From Nomia melanderi (Eukaryota > Arthropoda > Insecta > Hymenoptera > Halictidae): a DNA stretch of 64,000 nucleotides. Positions 51,448-64,000 of this stretch are shown here, piece after piece. Each line of letters opens with the position of its first letter. Within the stretch, counting starts at the first letter, position 1. The translations under genes and the position numbers were made by a program. The notes under the pieces are model-generated. The model worked only from the letters and a program-made list of their open reading frames with translations. It did no database searches and was not told the DNA's origin. The stretch spans positions 10,657,501-10,721,500 of the forward strand of contig NC_135003.1 of the NCBI RefSeq assembly GCF_051020985.1, read 5' to 3'.

Positions 51448-54400
51448 GGCCGTCTATTTTCTTGCGCATCGCCACCCTCTTAGCGCTCGGGTTACCCCTC
51501 GTGCCGAACGTGTTTGCAACTCCGATAGGGAAAACTAATATTGAACATTCCAAAGTGGAATGCAAAGGGTGCGACCGGGACCAGGATCTGTGGAACGAGG
51601 ATGAAGAACTGGTGGGGTCCGGGACCGAGTCGAACTTGAAAGTTTTAAAAAGCAATTAAGGGCTTCAAACTTCCGACGCTTTACTTCGCCCCCGCTACAA
51701 ACCCATTCTTCTTTCTCTCAACCCTTATTTCTCTCGCGCTCGTTCACCCCCGATCCCCTTCGCGATTCCGTCTCCTTTACCAGCGTCCACGTTCCGGACC
51801 ATCATCCGGCGGTTTTCTCGTTTGCCAACGCGGCCTTGTCCGTGTCGTTCCGGAACCGGCCTATTGTCCCGACGGCGGCCAGCGCAGAATTCTTCCGTTA
51901 TCGTACAGAATTTCCCGAAAGCCCGACCAAGCCAACCAGCGCCCGGTTAAGCGGCCCCAAAACCGCAGCAAAGTTCGCGGAAGCCACGAGAATTCACGTC
52001 GGGCGCTGAGTGATCCGGGAAACAGCGTTAATTACCGTTAGTTCCCTATTTAACGGTCTTCCCCCGCCACAACGATGTCAAACGACCTAGTTCTGACTTC
52101 GTTTCCGACCGCTGCAGACCTTTTTTCTTATCCGTTCCTCCTTTTTATTTTTGAATGAACTTTCGGCACGGTCGTTTTTAGCACCGTCGCCGAAACGCTG
52201 GTTCGGTTATTTCCCGGCGCGATTAAATTTCGGTAATCTGATCTGGAATTCGGGATTGACATCGGAATTCTTGGGTGGAAAATGTGATTACCTCGGATAG
52301 AAGATTGAAAACAAAACATTATTCAGAAACTGGGAATACCAACTTCGGAAAGATGATTTTGATAAATTAATATGACACGTCCGTTTCCGCGACTCCTGGA
52401 ATTAAGGAACAGCTGTAACTCAAAAACAAGCTCGTATGGTGTATAAATTTCTATGGACTTTTTTAATCGCTATTGCGTTTCGGATTTACTACTATCTCTT
52501 ACGTTCTGTACGTTGAATATTTCCTGGAGACTAAAGAAAGGTATCTCCTGTGAATAGCATTCCACGGAACGATTCGGCCAACAAATCGAATCGATTTTCA
52601 GCCGAGCAGAGATTCTCGAATCATCGTAATGCGCGACAGTAAATCTCGTAAAGGTGTGATTTCTTCGTTTCGCGGTAATATCTCACGGGAGCGCGTATTC
52701 TGTTCAAGTGGAACGCGATATGCACATATCGTTCGCGTAGCCAGTCATCCGTAACATAGTTCCATTGAAACTGTCGCCGCTATAGTTACAAGCTGACGCG
52801 TCTACATCGATTATATTCGATGTCCGTACATCGGGATCGGTTCGCGGGAATTCGACGGCTGCGCCGTGCGAATACCGTCAACAGGGAGAATCGAATTTTC
52901 CACCCTCACGCCCTGCGGAAAATTCTTTCGTTGCCGCTAAAATGGAGTCGAGTCATTACCGTGAATATTTTACAATCCGTCGTTCACGTTTCCATCGCGT
53001 TCGTATTGATTACACTGATAAGCGACGTCGTAAAATGAAAGAATCAAACATATTTTTTCGTCATTGCCCGAATCGAATACGACCCGCGGAAAATTTTGGA
53101 AAGTTCGGAATACCGGAGAAGTACTTTTTACCCGTTGTCATTCTCTGCAAACCTATCTCTCGAGTTTTCAGCACAAAGGACCATGGAATCACCGATTACC
53201 GCGGAACGCAGAAGTTATTTTACGTTTTCTCGCGGTGATTTTCCCCGTTTCGTCGAACTGCCGGCTTTTAACCTTCGCGCCGGGTCTAGGAAATCCTTAG
53301 GCAGCCAGGAAAGGGAGCGGTGGACGTGTAGATAATTTTAGAATCGCGTGATTAAACTTTTCGCGATTACGGTTCCCGACCGGCCGTGAATAATGACTTT
53401 AAAGCGTGTACCGCCGGCAAAGATACACAACTCGCCTAGCCGGAGAGGTATTATTTTCATGCCGGCGGAGGTTCGCTTGGTAAAACAAATTGAATTTTAA
53501 ATGATATTCGGTCAGTTGGGCTCGGATAAAATTCAAACCCCACGAAATCGACCTATTATATATAACTAGCGTCGGATAATTAATCCACGCCGAATTCTGT
53601 TGAATTATTAGATCCCCCGAGGCGATCGATCCGCTTGGTCGAAACACAGGGCGGCGGAAAGGAGTCGACGATTGACCGGAACGGGGCGACAGAGCTATTT
53701 TCCAGTGTCTAGACCTGGAAGCGACGAAAGTCTATTTCGCAAACTGATCCAACATAATTCATGAGGAAACATTGATTGGACGCGCTTGTGTACCGACGGC
53801 GAACGTTGGAAAAGAGACAGTTGCGCTAACAAGATTCTATCGCATCGACCGGCGTATCGCCGGCGCTCTCTTCATCAACTTGATGCCGATGAGCCAACAT
53901 CGGTGAATACGTGGCCACCGGGGTACCTGAGTACGCCCCTGGTATGTACACAGTCATTAACGAGTAAACTCGACCGAAACTTCCGGCGAATCCCGTTAAG
54001 GACCATGCGGAATAGTCCAAGACACAGCCTGTTTGCATCTAACATTCCGAGGGAATCGATACTACTAAGAGGGAGAGTTCAAGAATCTCTGCGCCATAAA
54101 CAGATAACTTACGGGTGCAATGAATAAAATTATTAACAAGTCTTCGGTACCTTTTGAACAACATTGTCACGTAAAAATTCATATTCTGGAACGAGAATTA
54201 TTTGATTAAGATGTAGTTCTATAATAAGAATATTAATTTCACTGCTACAAATACGCAAAACACGAATAAAAAGATAATTAAGTTGATTAATATTTTTGTA
54301 AAAACTGAAATTGCTGAACATTTGCAGCTGGTTAAGGAAGATCAACGAAAACAGTTTTCTTCTGTTACAACAATTTGTTTTTCCGGCAGAAATTCACTTG

Positions 54401-57400
54401 GAAATTCCGAAGAGAAGATGGACCAATTGAGAACAATCTTGCTATCGATTCGTTGATGAATCGTGAATTAAAGAGACTCGTATATCATCCAGTTAATGGG
54501 ATCGAATGGAATCAATAGGACGGAAGCGGTGCAATTCAGCCACGCTATATCGCTCGAGCCGGGTACGGAATTGTGTCAAATAGCTTCACTTAGGGGCTCG
54601 ATAAAACACGGAATCGACCGTTCACCGCCAGCAAACTATCCAAAATTAGTACCTGTTGGCCATAGTTAGCAGCCGGGAAAGCAAGACAAAGGGTAAAGCG
54701 TTGATATTCGACCGAGATTGATCGATCGGTGAAATTAAAAGTGAACGGCGGGAGCATGCGAATTCGAGGGCTGTGGTACCGCCGTCCCCTTATTCCTCCG
54801 CCTAACAGGCCTCTTTGCGCGGAGCCAGCTGAATATTCGCGTCAGCAAGCCGTCGGCTAGGTACCTACTGTACTTGTATAATTAATGACTTAGAAGACCT
54901 TCCGTTTTCCAACGGCATCCGGGATCCCCTCCGGAATCACATGTGTCCGTTTACGAGTAAGCTACTTACGCTCCGAGCCGTGAATTATTCCTGAACCCGG
55001 CTTACCGTTTTCTTTTTGCCCCTTGTAATTTGCTATACCACTTCAGAGATGTAGAAGTGACGGTGAGTAATGGTGATTCGGTAAATGAATCGTAATGTTG
55101 ATCTACGTAGATGGAATTCTTATTTGAACGATTTAATTCTGTTAGTTTAATCTGCAACAATTCCCAACGAGGATCAATAACGATCTTATCAGTACTGAAA
55201 TAATGGTCACAGAATTCTGAGCGAGACACTGCTGCAATTTTCCTATTTCAACTTCAAAATAATCTACGAAAACGGGACTTAGCAAGAAAGACCCACGGTC
55301 GAATGAAGCTTAAACAGAATCAAGAAGTTTCGCGTTGCATGCTTCCAAGACTCCCAGCGAGAAATCACGCTAGGTTGTCTCGGATCGACTTTCGACTTCC
55401 AAATCCATGAAACTCGAATAGCAGCGCCGGAAGGTCCCGATAAGAATGCGAAAGTCCGTCGAGTTCCGTAGACGCGGCGCGGACGAGATACGTAACTTTT
55501 GACGGCGACTGTCGTGTCGACGAACCGTCGGAATCCCCGGGGACTCTGAGGGTGGTAGCGTAGGTGGGGCCCGGCTGGCAGACGCTGAAGTTTGCCCGCC
55601 GCGTCTCTCCAGGAGACCGGTATTACTCGGTTCAACATGCAGCACGTGGGTCAATATTAATCATTGTCATTACCGCGGCAGAGGGGCGGGCGAGTGGCGC
55701 ACCGAGAGCGATAAAATTTCAACATTTCCGTCTGGAGCTACGGGAACGTCCTTTTCCCCGTCTAACGAGACTGGAATATGGGTCGCTAAGAAGAAACGAA
55801 GCTCGCGTATCCTTTTATGGGACACCTGTGCGCGCGTATGTCGCTCTTCGGGGCCATCGCCGTGAAAGAGGATTCAATCGCGAGCCTTCGAATTAAACTC
55901 CCGGATTATCCCGAACCCCGCCTCGTCCCCTTTCGAAAGATTGGATCGCCACCGGAAAAAAAGCTGGAGAACCGGTGGCTGTGTACGATGGCAAAAATAA
56001 CGCGGGAATGAAATGGAATTCTCCATTACGGAGCCCCTAGGTTCATACAAGGGTTATCTAACTCACCCCCTCCGCCTCCATCTCGCTGTTATCTTAATGG
56101 TACTTATTGTCTTGACGTATAGTACACCTTGCTTCCTCGTTTCCCTTCCTCCCTCTTTCTTCGACGCTTCATCCTCCCACCCGTACCCTTTCCACGTCTA
56201 TGTACATTAAGCTCGTAGGTCTGCGAAGGTCGTGAGCTGGAGGCGCGCTGCTGATGCCAGTCGTTATCGCACACTGGATATACCTCGCACACCCCCTCAC
56301 CAACAGTTGCCACCGTCTTTCTTCTGTCCCACCCAACGGCCGTCCTTCTCGTTCGCCCTTTGGCCCTATCGCGCCTCGTTTTGCCCCCCGTTTCGTTTCC
56401 AACCCCCTATTCGTTCCTTTCATGCCCGTGGTGGCGCATGCGTGCACGCCCTATCGTTGATTTCAAGAAAAGGAAGTCGACGGCCAGGGAAACGGAGAGA
56501 AGGGAATTGCTACAGTGAAAGAGAAGGCCGGAGGGAGAGAAAGCGAGCGTGATAGGCCGGAGGGGACAGAGATAGCGCGGCACGTCCGATATCCGTGCAC
56601 ATATTGCTACTGTGCGCGCCTTATCCCGATCAGTAATTAGTCCGATCGTTTGCCGAAGACCGAAAGGGAAGGACCGTTGATTGCTATTAACGGCGTCGCT
56701 GATTGGGCGAAACCGATTCAATTGCACCCCCGACGGAGCCGACGCGGGACGAGGCTTCGTTTCAACCTCGCACTTGAACGGTTCTTTTTCACCTCTCGAT
56801 TTCCCGGCTCGTTCGTTACCGCACTCTGCGCTCTTCCTCCTACCACGAACGGGTTTCTTCGACAGTTGCAGCGTTTCATCGCGATCCACGGGGAAATAAA
56901 TTGCGGATCTATCGAGTGGATTCAGCTCGCGTGTCGCGGATTATTATAGCAGACGCCGCCGCGTGTCGTTAACGTTCATTTCGACGTCGAAATCCTATTG
57001 CGATATCTTCTCGCGCCTTCCTCGTTCGCGCACCTTTTCTCGCGGGTACAAGTTCTTACTGTTCGACGCGAGGAAGCGGGAGCAACCTCGCCCGCTTTCA
57101 GTAAACGCGATCGCTAACTATGTTCGCACAATACGTCACGTATTTCTTCACGTCTTCTGTAAAGCCACTTTATTAATGGGTTTGATTCATTGTAATTTGT
57201 TCTACGGTAGTTCAATGAAGATTGTTTTTTCTGAGATTGTAACTGTTAGAAAGATGGGATGAAATAATTTAAAAGTTACTTTCTTGGATGGATGTGTTGA
57301 AACACTTGAAGATTTCCTTTTAACCGGATTTTACAGCTTTGAACTTCTGTAACTGTAGCTGCTTACAAGGCGAATGGAATGACTTACTTTCAGTAAAATG

Positions 57401-60400
57401 TATATTATAAGCAAAAAGAGAATTTAATCGAACCCGGGAGGAGAAAGCGGAGCGGGCAAGGGGAAAGGAGATCGAGGAGGATGCGATAAGTAAATAAGCC
57501 GAAGTACGTCCCGGTCGGGCAACGGCGCGGAACAGCGCGCAGACGGCGCGCGTGTTGGCGTAGAACGAAATCACGGTGGTGCGGGAGCGGGAGACGGTCG
57601 TGATTGGATGGAACCGACGTGTCCCGATCCATGAAAATTCTTATCAACCACCTTTACCCTCCACCATTCGCTCACCTACACACCAGCCATTCGTTTATTT
57701 TTCATCTCGCCGCCGGTATTCTTTCTTCGGCGTCGAGTAACGTCGTTCAGAATGTTTTCCACGTTCCGGATAAATAAACCTCGGAAGCGCGGAAGATCGC
57801 AACGTTCCAGTTGACTAGAACGGTTCCCGGAAGCGGATACGTAACCGGTTAGGAACGAGAAAGCATCGAAGACTGCCGGGAACGAGAGAGAAACTGGATC
57901 AGGGGCGGAGTTCGATAAAGGAACCTGCTAGGATTACGCGTACACAGAGGGTTCGCGCGTCCTGCTCACGGCGGAACACACAGGACTCGAAAGCGAATAC
58001 CTTATGCGGCTCCGAATCGAATCGAATCGCTCTCAGCCATTCGCAGTGAGCCACCGGGTTCACCGATTGATCCGACAGTCCTGCGTCGATTCATTCATGC
58101 GTGGACGCCGGACAAACCATTCAATCAACGAAGGCAACGGATTCGCTGCGACTATTTCAGCCCGGAGCTGTGTAACGAGCCAGCGAAACGGTGCAGCACG
58201 GAAAGGTGACTGTCAAGTGAAGAAAGTTATGTTAGATAAAGTAGAATACGCAGGGATCAAGTCGAAATCCCGAGACGTTATAGGATTTCGACTAGAATTA
58301 GTGAAATATGCAACAGGCAATAAACGTTAATAAAATTGTGCGGTAGCTAACTTAACTGTGACTGCAACCTGTGTACCGGTCAATCGTCGATTAGCTTACG
58401 AATGTTTTGTTTATGTCTGGCTTACCTATTTATATTTGAATCGGCCAAATACGGAAACAAATTAGAAACGTGCCGCTGATCCTCTGATATCGCAAAGAAA
58501 GCAGATCGCTCAACACTCGTGATTTGTGAATCCTGGTGAAGTGGAAAGGAGCTTGGGCATTGAAAAATACTCGGATCGGTGGAGGAGGCGAGGGTCTTGC
58601 CGGCATCGAGCCGAATAGCGCGAAATAGCGCGTGGATTTCGTGGAAATTGAAGATCGAGTGGCGAACACCGGAAGAGTGGCTGCCACTCCGGCACGCAAA
58701 CAGCTGTATTCAACGGTTCGCGCCGTACGCAAAGGAGAAAGGCGGTGAAGGGGTGCTCGGAGGAAGACCATCAGATTGGAGGCAACGAATAAGCCGTGTA
58801 ATAGGAATCGAATATGTTTTTGCCTTTATCGCGGCGGTCGCCGCGGCCTCGCCGCGATACGACGCGGTTTACCCTGCGTTTTCAGCTCTGATTGAATCCG
58901 GTCGACGGGAAATCGGGGCCAACGGCGGATTCTTAATCGAACGCCCGGTTCTGCGCCGTTCACTTCGGGGTAATTCGATCTCGCGAGAGGATTTCCGCAA
59001 GATTCTTGACAAAATTCGACGGGCTTCGAGGTAATGGCGGGAGATTCGTGTGGAAGAATGGCTGGAGTTCCTTTAAGTGTTTGCGCCCTGAAGGTCTCGC
59101 GATAACATAATTTTCCCCTCTTGATTCTCAGTTCGGCGATTAAGGAGTTTGTATAGGTATCTCGAAGTAAATTCTTGAATTTAATCTACTTTAAAGAATG
59201 ACCACATGTATTTATCGTTAATTAGACAAGACATATTGCTTCAAAATATTTCGAGCAAAGACAACGATCAAATATAAGAATAATAACTCTTGATTCAAGA
59301 GGTTGAACTGCGATCCAGAAACACCCCGAACACACGAATCTTGTCAAGTTGCCCAAAGTGAAGGCAGTTGGGATAACACATTCTGTCCCAGCTGTTATCT
59401 TTCGCGATATTAATTTGCAATGAAAGCAGCGCTGATATTTTACGAGAGTATCCTTCCCGGCGAAACGAAAATAAGGACAACGATTCCGACGATGATAATT
59501 AATTCCAACTTTCCCTGGAGCCCGAGGGAGCGGCTGGAACGAGTACAGCATTGGCGTAAAATCTGCCAACGTCGACGTGATTTTTGTCGTGGAAAAACGC
59601 CGTGACCCATATACGCCGTTATTCCTCGCGCGCGCCACTGTCGATATTAGAAATTCAAAGTCGTCGCATTTCCGTGCGCGTAAATCGGGACTGTAAAAGG
59701 TTGACGAGAACTGCTCGGGGATAACTCTAAATAAAGCTCGCGCTGATGAGAGTGGAGTCAAGCAAATGAAACACACGAACCGCGTCGCGCCGCACAGTGA
59801 GCTGGGTCGGCAAAGTGGGTGACATTTATTTCAACATACTTCACATTTATTTCAAAGAGTTATTATTTATTACTAACAAATCACCGATAATAAAATATTT
59901 TTAAAGAAAAATAAAGATTCATTCTTTATATACAGAAATATGGTAGACGAAAAGAACAAACGATTAGAAAATTGAATAGACACGAAATATATTAAAATGA
60001 TTATCATTACAAAATAACAATTTTTGGACGAATTTTGGTGCAAATTTCATCCTGATACCTTCTGTGGTTGAGGAGTTACAACAAAATGTTACTTGTTTTT
60101 CCGATCCAGTTCATTGTGCGCCATTCCACGATGCCTTTTGTACGACTATCGCCTGCTGTTCGCGATAATGTTTTCCGTAAGCGTATACCAGATTCGGGAA
60201 AGTTCTTGCCTCGCCGCAGGTTAGACAAGCCGACGCGCGGCCGCGGACCACGATAAATCTCACCTCGTAATTTGTGTAATATCAACGAAAAAATAAACAT
60301 ACTCAACAAATAAATACGTCTCGAGTTCGGGCACGTCGAATTCAATTTACGCGGACCACCCTCGCGGGAAAACTATAGAGTGAGCTCATGTCCGCTTGTA

Positions 60401-63400
60401 TACTGGTGTCTTGAATCGACAGATTTTAACCCTTTGCATTCCGTCGGTTCTGCTTTTTCTTTTTACTGGAAAAAGAAAACGGTCAAAAAAAACTAAGATA
60501 CGTGCATCCACGAAGCTTCGAAACTTGTCTTCTTTTAAAGGAAACTTTAGGTTTTCGATGTAAAAATGAGGTTGAAAGTTGACTACATCGAAAAATGTTT
60601 TTTATTGACAAATATTCTGTGAATAAATGAGATGTATTTTTGTTTTAGATGTTTAAATTTTACGAAGTTTGTTTAATAATTATTTAGTCAGAAGTTTTTG
60701 AATATTGATATTCCGATCTCTTCTCGTGAGAATTGAGTTTCACGGTTTTCATACGTGTTTTAAACTATTATTTCACATATGCTTAGAACTTACTCTCGCG
60801 ACATCTTTCTCTTTGTTTCATTTCTAGTCGTGTAATAACTGTCGTCAGCATAACGTACACACGCGTTACGATAATTACTCTTTACTCCGTTGTTTCGCCA
60901 GCGGCTTGTTACTTTGCTTTGTAATTTTTAACAGAGTTGTTACGGGCAGTGAATGGAATTAAAGCGACTCTGTCTTGATATTAACCAATGACGTTCTTTG
61001 TTGACATCGTAATACGAAGGATAAACAAGTTTAAATCCACTGTAAATCTCGAAGCAGATACAAGCTTTTATTTAAAATGGCATCAAAGAAAAATTTCTTT
61101 ACCTGCTTTTATCGTACTTCTACAAATGAAATAAATCTACTTAAATTTTCCTACGCTGATGTCACTGTAAAGAGTACCTTCAGAAAACCAAGAACGCTAT
61201 AAATTCATAATATCCACAATCGAATCACAAGATTGTGGTTCCACCCCTGGAGTGCGCAGAGATTTCGTCGAAACCGCACCGTCCACCTGTGTATATGGTC
61301 GCGTGTGTTCGTATTTCACGGGGAAATTTCACAACTTGTAACGTTATTAACGCGGCCTCGATAAAGCTATCTCCGCGGCGTAGTTTCGCAAGCCGCCGCC
61401 TTCCGGCGCATTTCCATGCATGGGAAATCGACTCCGGCATCGAGCCGGGGATATTTAAAATCCATCGGTATCCGACCGCGCGAAACTATCGTTGGTCGAA
61501 TAGGCATTAATTATGCTCTTTGTTCGCAACGGAGCACCCGAAACCGCGATACTGTGCCGCAACCCCTAGAGCCACCCCTCTGAACCGCTCTCGTCCAGCA
61601 ACGAAAGCATCGGCGCGCGCAAAACGATTTTGCATACGATAACGCAGAAGTTCAGCGGTCTTGGGCCGGGAGGTGAACGTTGTTGGCGTCTCGATATGGC
61701 AACGGTGACGAACAGTTCCAATCGAAACACTCCCGATCGTTTTCCGCCGGCGAACACGGTCCCGTCGAATTACAGCACTCTGTTTTTATGCGGCGCTTGC
61801 CCACGTAACAATTAAGTCTTTAAAGTTTCGGAACGTTCCGCGCCGCAGATAATTGGCTCGGTTTCGAGCGAGGCTCTGTTATTACGTTCGGATTCACGTG
61901 CAGTTCCCGCGAGTCACGATAGCTTTTCTGGAATCGCAGTTTAGCATAATGGGGAGACAAAACAGTACAATGGAACGGAGTAGAACTATTGTAGTCCGGG
62001 GGCACTGCTTAACGGTAGAGCCGAGGCAGCAGCGATCCGTTTCGGGTGTTTTATTTTACGACCATTGGCAAAGGTGCTTCCGAAAGGAGTTATTAAATAA
62101 AATCGTTTGCTGCGGAGTGAGTTTCAATATAGTATTAAAATTTTTATGAGACCGTAAAGACATTAAAAGGAAATTATTTCGGTAGAATATAGTTGTTCGG
62201 CAAATGTAATAAATCGATCAAAAGTAAGTGCTACTACGTAAAACTGCCCCAACAAAGCACAAATTTATATTACAACGAATAAAACAGCATTTAAGTTCAA
62301 ATTCTACAACTTCACAAATCAAATTCACAGTGGTCCGATTGAAGCACGCCCGAACATGCTCCAAACTTTCAAATAAGGGTACGCGTACACAAAAGCGTGA
62401 TATTCTCAGAAGACTTGTAGTGGCGCGCAAATCTCCCGACATTCATAAGCGCGAACTGGAACGGAAGCTCGCGAAATTTAAGTTCGTAATCGTAAAACGC
62501 GGTCGGAAGCCGCCGATTACGTTCCCCCGCGAAACCTCGGCATTCCTGTCTCTTTATTTGTTTCAAAAAATGCAATCGTGCGCGGCCCTCGTACGTTTTT
62601 CTACGTTACACACGGTGCTCCGTCCCCGTCCGGCTCGAAGCTCGACGTTTTACGACAATGTCTCCGCTCGAAGAATTGATAACGACCGCTTTATTATTCC
62701 GCGCCGCTATTCAAACCAGCGAGTCGCGGACTTTTGCGGCCGCATTGTTGCCCCCTTGTCTACAGCGGCCGGAGGGGCGAAAAGAAAAAAAAAATGAACG
62801 GAGAGGGAGAAGGAGGGAGTGAGAGAATCGTGAAAAGCCGGCCGCATTCGAGGCGCTTTGATAAACGCCGAGTGATGCTCTGGAAGCTTTTTAGGACATT
62901 ATCCGCGGGAACACCTGTTACTGGCGGTAGCCTGAGCTCGCGCGTTTTAGCGAAAAAACCAAGCCCCGAGCGCCGCGGCGCTGTCGAGGGAAAGCAGGGA
63001 TGATGGAATTCGCGGCGGGACGCGCGCCCATAGCCACAAGCTTATGGGATTGAGCAGTCTTAACATATATTAATCCAAGGATTGGCGCGGAGGAAAAGGA
63101 CCTTCGATAACCACGTAATTCACGGGAAAGGAGATTACCGGGGGATGCGGGTTTTTTCGTTCCCACGGTAATTCCGAATGTTGTCTTGCTACGCTTTTAC
63201 GAATTCATGTCGCTTCCGCCGGGAAAAACGCGCTCTCCACGCTTAAAAAAATCATGTGGCCACGTACACTTGGAAAATAATTTATTATTCTGTTGTTGAG
63301 ATCATTCCTTCCTTTCTCTTTTGTGAAACGCTTTTCCGGAGTAAGAAGGAACAGGGGTGAACGTCATGAATTAATTGCGAATATTCAAGAAGTATACTAA

Positions 63401-64000
63401 TTTATTAGATCGCCGTTGATAATTTTTTAAAAGGAATGTAGAACGTTTGAGATCGGATGGTATTTAACGTACAACAGAATTCCATCGAAAACCGTCCAGT
63501 GATCGCGCACTTTTCACACCGAGGGTTTGTAAAAGTGGTTAAATTCCCCTTTAACGTGGAAAATTTCAATTCATTACATGAGAATGAGATTACGAAGGGA
63601 AATATTTCCGGTAATAAAGTTGCACGGACCGCATGAATGTTGAACGCATCGCGCGATACCTCCGTAAATGTTAACCCAAGTGGACTTTCAAGCCCATTTT
63701 CAGGCGCGATCGTTCCCATGGCGCCTGTAACACGGTTTACAATTACTTTATCCAAGACATACATAACATTTAGCGACTCACGTTAAACACGGATGAAAGA
63801 CGTTTGGTGGGTCAATTTTAACTTACGACTCCCCAGACAGGTCAGTTTATATCTACCGTACATAAACGTAACCACGATCTGGTAAATATTTCGAAAATAG
63901 AGATACTTTATGCATAACAATCCACGATTCCCCGTTTCGAGCAAACAGCAACACCGCCAAGATTAAATATAGCAACGCTCGCCCGCGGAAAAACCGTTCG

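Larger units (their letters stand above)
45129..64000 (-). other. Upstream intron sequence of the monooxygenase gene, partial (at least 18.9 kb)
   Basis: The first visible exon starts at a phase-0 acceptor, so the transcript must continue upstream. I searched this stretch for the missing DOMON exon (patterns such as GFG or GFS, CDP.D, and a signal peptide) and found none. It is therefore read as one intron extending past the window edge. It holds a candidate piggyBac-like MITE (47944-48087), a possible plus-strand exon (47418-47624), a TATC microsatellite (51427-51447) and isolated TTAACCCTT motifs. Short missed exons remain possible. Confidence 0.55.

Noticed and set aside
51462..51659. Frame with a signal-peptide-like start (LRIATLLALGLPLVPNVFA)
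   Set aside because: No ATG start in the frame, which begins in a TATC microsatellite. The downstream part is short with no motif.

Overview
The window looks like nuclear DNA from an insect. It has short exons with consensus GT/AG splice sites, long introns and a CpG-rich mosaic of GC-rich and AT-rich stretches. It contains no bacterial-style operons. The CpG richness, together with TTAA-CCCTT type inverted-repeat ends, would fit a hymenopteran such as a bee, but that is an inference from composition, not proof.

One gene is clear. It lies on the minus strand and runs from high to low coordinates. Six consecutive coding exons can be joined with intact reading frame: 44934-45128, 37096-37182, 34891-35064, 32619-33071, 32086-32279 and 30504-30975. 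Together they encode the last 524 residues of a copper type II ascorbate-dependent monooxygenase of the dopamine beta-hydroxylase / MOXD1 family. The closest fit is the insect MOXD1 homolog 2 group (Drosophila olf413), not tyramine beta-hydroxylase. The catalytic core has both copper sites in recognisable form. However, the methionine that normally ligates the second copper is replaced by threonine. The protein ends in an acidic, Ser/Gly-rich spacer and a short hydrophobic tail that resembles a GPI-anchor signal. The N-terminal exons (signal peptide and most of the DOMON domain) were not found and probably lie beyond base 64000, so 45129-64000 is read as part of one very long intron.

Layout: 1 to about 27.7 kb is downstream sequence with no gene I can support; it holds a dimeric minisatellite near 7.0-7.5 kb, a CG-alternating inverted repeat near 23.6 kb and microsatellites near 26 kb. 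About 27.7-30.5 kb may be the 3' UTR, with a candidate poly(A) signal at 27752-27757. 30.5-45.1 kb holds the six exons and their introns, including a 372-bp mariner-type element with a transposase remnant at 38416-38787. 45.1-64 kb is upstream intron sequence with a possible 144-bp piggyBac-like MITE at 47944-48087. It also has an unassigned plus-strand open frame at 47418-47624 that looks like a terminal exon. No tRNA, rRNA, CRISPR or intact transposase gene was seen.
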